Source: an uncultured Brevibacterium sp.
Lineage (GTDB): Bacteria; Actinomycetota; Actinomycetes; Actinomycetales; Brevibacteriaceae
Direction of reading: 5' to 3'
NCBI GenBank assembly: GCA_943914815.1
Contig: CALUDL010000101.1
Coordinates: 1-5,526, forward strand
DNA: 5,526 bases
This document shows positions 1-4,404 of the stretch, one piece after another (within the stretch, counting starts at the first letter, position 1; each line of letters opens with the position of its first letter). The position numbers and the translations under genes were made by a program. The notes below the pieces were generated by a model. It was given only the letters and a program-made list of their open reading frames with translations, was not told the origin of the DNA and did not search any database.

Positions 1-962
1 TTCTGCGCAAGCGTGCGCCGTAGGTGCTGTTGCTGATCGTTCAGCATCGTAAGTTCGCGCCGCTTTAAGAACGGGCTGAGTAAGTCGTTCAGGGTGTTGA
101 GATCTACGTGTTTGGCCCAACAGGTGTCGTACTGTTCCGAGGCGGTACGCAGTTTGAGGAGAAGATCCCGCTGTTTCCGCAACTCGACAACGTGCGCGTG
201 AGCGTCCCGCAAGTCACCAAACTGTTGAACGGCAGTGTCAGCAATTTCGAACGTGCCCGGCACAGGCAGCATGAAATCGCGGAACAACCGGTCGAGGTTG
301 TCGAGGCTTTTTGCTGACTGTGTCCTATGGAGGAGTTGCAGGGCAGATTCGTTTTCGATCCCGAACGCGCGGCGTAACCGGGCATAAAACTTCCCGTGTG
401 TGCCATTGGACGTGACAATAGCGGCGGGATGATCGGCTTTGAGTTTTTTGGTTTCCAACCCACCGGCCGCGTACTTTTGCAGGTCAGTCAGGTCAAGCTC
501 CGTCTCCTCAAGGACGCAAATATCGCCGAGGTCGCGCGCACTGACGCTGGACCCTTTGAGGAAGAAAAGGCGGGCGAGGCTTAAGGTCTTGCCCGCACCG
601 TCGTGAAAGCGCAACACGATTCCGCTCCACGTAGAACTGGGTCGCAAATATTTACTCACAACCCGGTCTTGGTCGTCGTCCGTGACTCTGGTCCATGCAC
701 CTCGGACGTAGCTGACCAAACTGCGTTGATCGGAACGCGAGGTTGACCCCTGTGCTGCCAAGTTAAATCGCAACCACTTGTCCGGGGTGAGCACACACGC
801 GATCGCATCCAACAGGGAAGACTTACCCGACCCAGACGGGCCGGTGATCAGGTGACCTTTGCGCGCAATATTGACAATCGAGATCTGCTTGTCGAACGTT
901 CCCCAATTGGCCAGCTGCACTTGAGCCAGGCGCCACTGTCTGGGTTCCGGGTGCTCACTCAC
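1..962 (-). CDS. jetC: Wadjet SMC-like ATPase JetC (MksB/EptC), N-terminal 320 codons, truncated by the window edge
   Basis: JetC is the SMC-type motor of Wadjet. In the known systems it dimerises, uses ATP to extrude DNA loops, and with JetA, JetB and JetD recognises and cleaves small circular plasmids. Here the frame is open from a GTG at 962-960 to the left edge. Residues 19-23 (NWGTF) precede a Walker A motif GPSGSGKS at residues 41-48, followed by LLDAI. This is the usual start of the JetC head. Other family-like stretches are SYVRG (84-88) and a region around 198-232 with ALQLLHRTQS and FRDFML. From about residue 247 the protein becomes charged and helical, as expected where the long coiled coil begins. 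Full-length relatives are about 1,100 aa, so roughly 70 percent is missing, including Walker B and the signature motif. The GTG overlaps the jetB stop by 4 bases and is the start that fits best. I see no defect in the visible part. Confidence 0.93.
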   Translation of the reverse strand, partial: MSEHPEPRQWRLAQVQLANWGTFDKQISIVNIARKGHLITGPSGSGKSSLLDAIACVLTPDKWLRFNLAAQGSTSRSDQRSLVSYVRGAWTRVTDDDQDRVVSKYLRPSSTWSGIVLRFHDGAGKTLSLARLFFLKGSSVSARDLGDICVLEETELDLTDLQKYAAGGLETKKLKADHPAAIVTSNGTHGKFYARLRRAFGIENESALQLLHRTQSAKSLDNLDRLFRDFMLPVPGTFEIADTAVQQFGDLRDAHAHVVELRKQRDLLLKLRTASEQYDTCWAKHVDLNTLNDLLSPFLKRRELTMLNDQQQHLRRTLAQ

Positions 963-1579
963 TGTGCCTCACCTTGCTCTTTTGACTTCTGATTTTCACG
1001 AGCGATTCGTTCATACGTCTCAGTGAGTTCTTTTACCCGGTCTTCGTCAACGAGGAAACGCACGATTGGTGAAATCTCATAGCGGTCCTCACTCGCCTTG
1101 TGCAACACGCGCACAGTGTTGACCATCCGCCTCCACGAAGCGTTCAAATTTCGCTGAAAGGTTGTTTCGTCACCTGTCCGGAACACTGAAAGCTGTTCGT
1201 AGATCTCACTCTGATCAACGATCACACGGCGAACACCTTGCGCGGCCAGCAACCGTTGGCGCAAAACTAAGAGCATGGCAGTGTCAAGAAACTTGAGGTT
1301 TTCAGCTCGTAGTGCGGCCGGAACTTCGATCTCATTGGTCACAACCCGCCGGGTGAACGCAAACGAAGCACTGTGGTCTATGACAAGGTCCAAGAACACA
1401 TCGTTCAAACGCGACCTAATCAATCCTTCATCTGCAACTAAAGCCGCCCACAGCTGAGGTTTCTGTTCCCCTGAAACGTAGGGTCCCTTCAACAGCTCGA
1501 GAAGCACCCGGCGAGTGTCGAACGCCAGCTGTCCTTCGTCACCATTCCACAGACCACCGTCTACCGTGTCTTCACTCAT
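959..1579 (-). CDS. jetB: Wadjet kite subunit JetB (MksE/EptB), DUF4194 family
   Basis: JetB is the small winged-helix 'kite' subunit that binds the JetA kleisin in the Wadjet SMC complex, in the cytoplasm on DNA. The 206-residue protein has the DUF4194 pattern: GPYVSG at residues 32-37, then PQLW (41-44), then IRSRLNDVFLDLVID (54-68) and AFTRRV (74-79). A long helix follows with FLDTAMLLVLRQRL (97-110). The C-terminal part (about 140-180) looks like a winged helix ending in YEISPIVRFLVD. Length is normal for the family. I chose the ATG at 1579-1577 over an upstream in-frame ATG at 1606. It overlaps the jetA stop as ATGA, has an AAAGGA site 7 bases upstream, and the nine extra residues of the longer form carry no family feature. 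The gene lies between jetA and jetC with 4-base overlaps on both sides, which points to coupled translation and matched subunit amounts. Confidence 0.93.
   Translation of the reverse strand: MSEDTVDGGLWNGDEGQLAFDTRRVLLELLKGPYVSGEQKPQLWAALVADEGLIRSRLNDVFLDLVIDHSASFAFTRRVVTNEIEVPAALRAENLKFLDTAMLLVLRQRLLAAQGVRRVIVDQSEIYEQLSVFRTGDETTFQRNLNASWRRMVNTVRVLHKASEDRYEISPIVRFLVDEDRVKELTETYERIARENQKSKEQGEAQ
967..975 (-). promoter_or_regulatory. Ribosome binding site of jetC
   Basis: On the minus strand this reads AAGGTGAGG, with AAGG 9 bases and GAGG 4 bases before the GTG at 962. It lies inside the end of jetB. It supports the GTG as the true start of jetC and a coupled reinitiation at the GTGA overlap. 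Confidence 0.6.
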
Positions 1580-3039
1580 GCACGGATCCTTTCGGTAAAG
1601 CGCCAACGCGCGACAGTGGCAGAGCGCGCCACGTCATCCAATCCAACCCACTCCAGAGTGTCACTCTCACCTGGAACACACTCACCGTGGTTGACCGCCA
1701 AGGACACCAACCCCACCACGCTGGCAACCCCCTGGGTGGCCGGAAACTGGGCTAACACCTCGGCGACGGTCACCGGACCGCCTTCTTCCACAGCCGCATT
1801 GACGTTGCCAACGAGCTCAACGATATCGATTTCAGACTCACGGGCCAGCGCAACCAAAGCGCGGTAGTCGACCTCAGCAGCTTCAGCGACACCTAACTCG
1901 TCGCCAGTAATGTACTCGTCAGGGTCGTGTAGATGAATGTCCCCCACACTCGTCATGCGCACTGAGGGCAGTTCAAGCGTGATGCCTATGTCCGCCGTTG
2001 GTTTACACACATCCGTAATGCTTGCGGCCTGCGACATTGCTTCCCTGGTGAGAGCCAGAAGCACCCGGTCTGTTTGAAACTCACGCGAAAACACATAGTT
2101 GCGCAAGCCTCGCGTGAACTCCGACAGTGTTTGTTGAACGTCCCGCGCCCCAGTCTTCATGTGTCGCATGAGTAAACGCAGAGCTTGCCGTTCATCTCGG
2201 TTGAGTTGTTGTGCGAAGTCCCGGTCCAAAATGCGCGAAATGTCTTCGTCAAAGGACGCGGCATGCTCCGGTTCCCGCAATAACGTAGCAAAGGCCGCGA
2301 ACGTCCGGCCTTCATCGGATGACGCGATCAAGTCGACACCACGAAAAATCTCGTCAAGGACCCGCGACTGCGACTCGTCAGACTCCAGGATTGACACCCG
2401 CAGTTCATGATTGAGTTCCTCGAACCGCGCTCGCACTCGAGCAAAATCACCGGGGAGCCCGGCTGCCTGCTGCAGAATATCGCTCACACGTTCACGCGCC
2501 ATACGGTTATCCAGCATCGTCTTGTCGCCGTCGCCTCGGCGAATCAGCTCGATCTGCTGGTCAATGCGACGTTTTTCTGCTTCCAGCTGGGCGAGCCTGC
2601 GTGATTGGTCGGGGTCGGTCTCAAGAGCCAGGTTATGGACGGCTTGCGAAAGGCTCACCAGCCGCGACTGCGTGGTGGTCTGGGGTGGGGTTCTCAGCTG
2701 GTCAAGAATGCGGATAGCGTCAAATCCAGCTGCAGACAGTTCGTAGATTTCACCACGGACAGCAGTTGCTGGACGTCGCACCAGAATACCTTTTCGGCGC
2801 CAGTCGTCACAGAACGCTTTTCCGCGCTTGTCACCTGTATCAAAGTAGTCGCGAAGCTCTTCAAGGTCCGCTTCAATTCGTTCGTGCAGTTCGTCTGTGG
2901 GCATCACGGACCCTGGTTTCCCGAGGTGGGCGCCCAGGATTGCCGCCATGATGGGTAGGTTGTCTGCCCGGAGCATGCCCAACGCACTGTCGGACTCCAT
3001 GAGGCGTTTAAACGCCAAAGCAGAGCTGAGCACACGCAT
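1576..3039 (-). CDS. jetA: Wadjet kleisin subunit JetA (MksF/EptA), DUF3375 family
   Basis: JetA is the kleisin-like subunit that bridges the JetC ATPase heads and carries JetB. The protein is 487 aa, the usual size. The N-terminus (SALGMLRADNLPIMAAIL, residues 18-35) matches the start of DUF3375 proteins and argues for this ATG over later ones. Residues about 50-112 look like a winged helix (DDWRRKGIL at 78-86, YELSAAGFDAI at 99-109). A short coiled coil follows (about 145-170, LAQLEAEKRRIDQQIELIRR). Residues 244-250 give GRTFAAF, part of a motif typical of the family. The C-terminal region (about 421-465) appears to be a second winged helix. It is the first gene of the minus-strand operon and its stop overlaps jetB. 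There is no Shine-Dalgarno sequence before the ATG, but a -10-like AATACT ends six bases upstream, so translation may be leaderless. DUF3375 together with DUF4194 marks a type I Wadjet. Confidence 0.94.
   Translation of the reverse strand: MRVLSSALAFKRLMESDSALGMLRADNLPIMAAILGAHLGKPGSVMPTDELHERIEADLEELRDYFDTGDKRGKAFCDDWRRKGILVRRPATAVRGEIYELSAAGFDAIRILDQLRTPPQTTTQSRLVSLSQAVHNLALETDPDQSRRLAQLEAEKRRIDQQIELIRRGDGDKTMLDNRMARERVSDILQQAAGLPGDFARVRARFEELNHELRVSILESDESQSRVLDEIFRGVDLIASSDEGRTFAAFATLLREPEHAASFDEDISRILDRDFAQQLNRDERQALRLLMRHMKTGARDVQQTLSEFTRGLRNYVFSREFQTDRVLLALTREAMSQAASITDVCKPTADIGITLELPSVRMTSVGDIHLHDPDEYITGDELGVAEAAEVDYRALVALARESEIDIVELVGNVNAAVEEGGPVTVAEVLAQFPATQGVASVVGLVSLAVNHGECVPGESDTLEWVGLDDVARSATVARWRFTERIRA
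1587..1592 (-). promoter_or_regulatory. Ribosome binding site deciding the jetB start
   Basis: On the minus strand this reads AAAGGA, 7 bases before the ATG at 1579-1577. It lies inside the end of jetA. The spacing favours the short 206-residue JetB beginning MSEDTVDGG over the longer in-frame version starting at 1606. Confidence 0.65.
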
Positions 3040-3045
3040 AGTGAC

Positions 3046-3051
3046 AGTATT
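3046..3051 (-). promoter_or_regulatory. Possible -10 element for leaderless jetA transcript
   Basis: The minus strand reads AATACT (4 of 6 to TATAAT), followed by six bases and then the jetA ATG. A start of transcription at the A of the ATG would give a leaderless mRNA, which is common in actinobacteria and fits the absence of a Shine-Dalgarno site. No convincing -35 is seen at 16-18 bases. Confidence 0.3.
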
Positions 3052-3091
3052 GCAAATCGGGGACGGTCATGAGCCGGATATCTAATGTCTT

Positions 3092-3112
3092 GACTGTTAG
3101 TTAGACACAGTC
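3092..3112. repeat. Inverted repeat GACTGT-N9-ACAGTC (operator candidate)
   Basis: The two 6-base arms (3092-3097 and 3107-3112) are perfect reverse complements and are centred 10.5 bases apart arm to arm plus spacer, about one and a half helical turns. A smaller nested palindrome, AGAC-ACA-GTCT, lies at 3103-3113. It sits upstream of the regulator gene's likely promoter and about 50-70 bases upstream of jetA. It could be a site for a dimeric regulator, but arms this short can occur by chance. Confidence 0.3.
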
Positions 3113-3118
3113 TGTTCT

Positions 3119-3135
3119 TTGTGACAATGGCACAA
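3119..3135. promoter_or_regulatory. 17-base imperfect palindrome TTGTGACAATGGCACAA, candidate operator
   Basis: The sequence has the symmetric form TTGTG-n-CA-n-TG-n-CACAA: 14 of 17 positions match, with one mismatched pair and the central base unpaired. It ends eight bases before the regulator's ATG and overlaps its likely -10 element (CACAAT), so a bound protein should repress that gene. The core TTTGTG-N4-TGG-N-ACAA recurs with one base less inside the inverted repeat in front of the transporter gene. This suggests one protein binds both, most simply the PucR-type product itself. That assignment is inference. Confidence 0.45.
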
Positions 3136-3136
3136 T
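3131..3136 (+). promoter_or_regulatory. Possible -10 element for leaderless transcript of the PucR-type gene
   Basis: CACAAT (4 of 6 to TATAAT) ends six bases before the ATG at 3143, mirroring the arrangement at jetA. No Shine-Dalgarno sequence precedes this ATG. No good -35 is seen at 16-18 bases. An alternative GACAAT lies at 3123-3128. Confidence 0.28.
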
Positions 3137-3142
3137 CACAGC

Positions 3143-4294
3143 ATGGTCACTTCAGCCAATCGTGAACGTATCGCGCAACAGCTTCGCGCACACAAGGACA
3201 CACTTCTTCCGGTCATCATTGACTACGTGCGCAAAGAGTGCCCGCTCTACATCGATGTCACGGACCGGGAGATAGAAGAGTCACTAGAACAAAACATCGA
3301 AATGTGCATCCGAGCAGGAGTGACCCGTACCGGAAACTCGGATTCGCACTTTCTCAACTGGGCGCAGATCTCACGATCCCGCTTCGAAAAATCAGTGCCC
3401 ATGGAAGAAATCTTCCAGACCTACCGTTTCAGCATTGAGCTCATCGTGGATGAGTTAATTGTTCTGCTCAACGACTCCGGGTGCACCGCAAGCGAACAAA
3501 CCTCGGCAATTACTAAGGTCTGGCAGTCGGCAAATGCGTACACGGTCAAACTTGCCCAGGTGTACAACCACCACCAGCACATGCAAGCCTCACAGGATCA
3601 AGCGCAAAAGGCGATACTTTTCGACGCAATCAAATCCGGCGCTCCACTTGATCAGCAGTTTTACCAAGCAGCCGATTTCTTTCAGCTCAACGACCGAACA
3701 TCTTACCGTTACTTCATCGTGGCGATCCCTAAGGGCTCGACACTACCGGCACATGAAGTCTTACGGACTCTTGAGTCTCGCCTCACTAATGGGCGTGGAG
3801 TGTGCATGGCTACCAGCTCAACTGTCGAGGGGTTCTCCACCGACGCCGTCTCTTTTCCGCGCACAAGTATCGCGATTGGCCCACCACGAACCCTGAGCGA
3901 GCTCCATTTTTCCTACAACGTGGCTCATCAGATCGCACGCACGTCCGTAGGTCAAAAGCTGGGCACCCACTTCATTTCGGATGTCGGCTGGCGCGTCGCT
4001 GTTCTCTCACACCCCGAGGTGCTCCTCCCCTACAAAGAGAAGTATGTCGCTCCGCTGGAGCGCTCAGGCGCGGACGTCTCGACACTTCTTAAGTCGCTTG
4101 AGGCGTATCTTGCCTACGATGCACATGCCACAGATGCCGCACGTGTCCTGCACTGCCACCCAAACACACTCAGGTATCGGATCACACGCTTTGAGGAATT
4201 GACGTCATGCTCAGTCGATCACTCTGAAACGCGTGTTGAGCTCGCCTGGCTGTTCGAAGCGTTAAAAGTGCACGAATTTCACCAGTTGTCATGA
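3143..4294 (+). CDS. PucR-family helix-turn-helix transcriptional regulator with RsbRD-like N-terminal region
   Basis: This 383-residue cytoplasmic protein is a PucR/CdaR-type DNA-binding regulator. Its C-terminus (about 315-372) is the PucR HTH domain: LEAYL, then AARVLHCHPNTLRYRI (332-347), then RFEEL (349-353). The HxNTLRYR stretch is the family's recognition helix. The middle (about 185-270) resembles the GGDEF-like domain of the family, with SIAIGPPRTLSELHFSYNVA at 242-261. The N-terminus (about 5-145) is helical and resembles the RsbRD N-terminal domain, with LLPVIIDYVRKECPLY at 21-36, and probably acts in sensing or dimer contact. PucR-type proteins are often activators of neighbouring catabolic genes, sometimes responding to the substrate. 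The next gene on the same strand is a short-chain fatty acid carrier, so its control is the likely job. The effector cannot be read from the sequence. Autoregulation is suggested by the palindrome over its own promoter. Confidence 0.88.
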   Translation: MVTSANRERIAQQLRAHKDTLLPVIIDYVRKECPLYIDVTDREIEESLEQNIEMCIRAGVTRTGNSDSHFLNWAQISRSRFEKSVPMEEIFQTYRFSIELIVDELIVLLNDSGCTASEQTSAITKVWQSANAYTVKLAQVYNHHQHMQASQDQAQKAILFDAIKSGAPLDQQFYQAADFFQLNDRTSYRYFIVAIPKGSTLPAHEVLRTLESRLTNGRGVCMATSSTVEGFSTDAVSFPRTSIAIGPPRTLSELHFSYNVAHQIARTSVGQKLGTHFISDVGWRVAVLSHPEVLLPYKEKYVAPLERSGADVSTLLKSLEAYLAYDAHATDAARVLHCHPNTLRYRITRFEELTSCSVDHSETRVELAWLFEALKVHEFHQLS

Positions 4295-4308
4295 CACACA
4301 AACACCGC

Positions 4309-4342
4309 CTGTAAGTTTTGTGCGCTGGAACAAACCTTACAG
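4309..4342. repeat. Long inverted repeat (13+13 bases, 8-base spacer) upstream of the transporter gene
   Basis: The arms CTGTAAGTTTTGT (4309-4321) and ACAAACCTTACAG (4330-4342) pair at 12 of 13 positions around GCGCTGGA. No run of T follows on either strand, so this is not a standard intrinsic terminator, although a weak terminator for the regulator transcript cannot be excluded. If the TAGCAT at 4356-4361 is the -10 of the transporter promoter, the centre of the repeat falls near -42, a classic place for an activator overlapping the -35 region. It shares TTTGTG-N3-TGG-N-ACAA with the palindrome before the regulator gene. The most likely role is an operator for the PucR-type protein. Confidence 0.55.
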
Positions 4343-4355
4343 ACGAAGTGACTCC

Positions 4356-4361
4356 TAGCAT
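4356..4361 (+). promoter_or_regulatory. Possible -10 element of the transporter promoter
   Basis: TAGCAT matches TATAAT at 4 of 6 and fits the actinobacterial TAnnnT pattern. There is no recognisable -35 at 16-18 bases, where the right arm of the inverted repeat lies instead. A poor -35 replaced by an activator site would fit an inducible promoter. A leader of about 37 bases would carry the ribosome site at 4393-4399. Confidence 0.3.
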
Positions 4362-4392
4362 GAAGACAACGTTGATGTAGACGGTCGATTGC

Positions 4393-4399
4393 AAAGGAG
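4393..4399 (+). promoter_or_regulatory. Ribosome binding site deciding the GTG start of the transporter
   Basis: AAAGGAG lies 5 bases before the GTG at 4405, a near-ideal Shine-Dalgarno site. It fixes the GTG as the start, although the first in-frame ATG lies well downstream inside the first membrane segment. Confidence 0.8.
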
Positions 4400-4404
4400 C
4401 AACC

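Larger units (their letters stand above)
3040..3142. promoter_or_regulatory. Divergent promoter/operator region between jetA and the PucR-type regulator gene
   Basis: This 103-base gap must hold the promoters of both the Wadjet operon (leftward) and the regulator gene (rightward). Neither start codon has a purine-rich Shine-Dalgarno sequence in front of it. In both cases a -10-like hexamer ends six bases before the ATG, placing the likely transcription start on the ATG itself. Two inverted repeats lie on the regulator side (3092-3112 and 3119-3135). A TTGACT at 3090-3095 resembles a -35 box on the plus strand, but no good -10 lies 16-18 bases after it. On the minus strand, TTGTCA followed 16 bases later by TCTAAC is a second weak promoter candidate for jetA. 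Confidence 0.6.

Noticed and set aside
108..584. Small plus-strand open frames of 69 and 62 codons (108-317, 396-584) and a 119-codon minus-strand frame (104-463).
   Set aside because: All overlap the continuous jetC frame, which shows a clear Walker A ATPase and a 320-codon open run. The small frames have no family features and no ribosome sites.
1580..1606. Longer jetB starting at the ATG at 1606.
   Set aside because: It would overlap jetA by 31 bases and lacks support. The inner ATG has an AAAGGA site at 7 bases and an ATGA overlap with the jetA stop.
1275..2958. Several plus-strand open frames of 60-117 codons opposite jetA and jetB.
   Set aside because: They are antisense to well-recognised DUF3375 and DUF4194 genes, overlap one another in different frames, and are rich in S and R as expected of shadow frames.
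3238..4202. Plus-strand frames of 66-145 codons within the regulator gene.
   Set aside because: They are alternative frames of a gene with a full PucR-type HTH, and their sequences resemble no known domain.
4309..4342. Long inverted repeat as an intrinsic terminator.
   Set aside because: There is no T-run after the stem on either strand, the stem is AT-rich, and no converging gene needs termination here. An operator explains it better.
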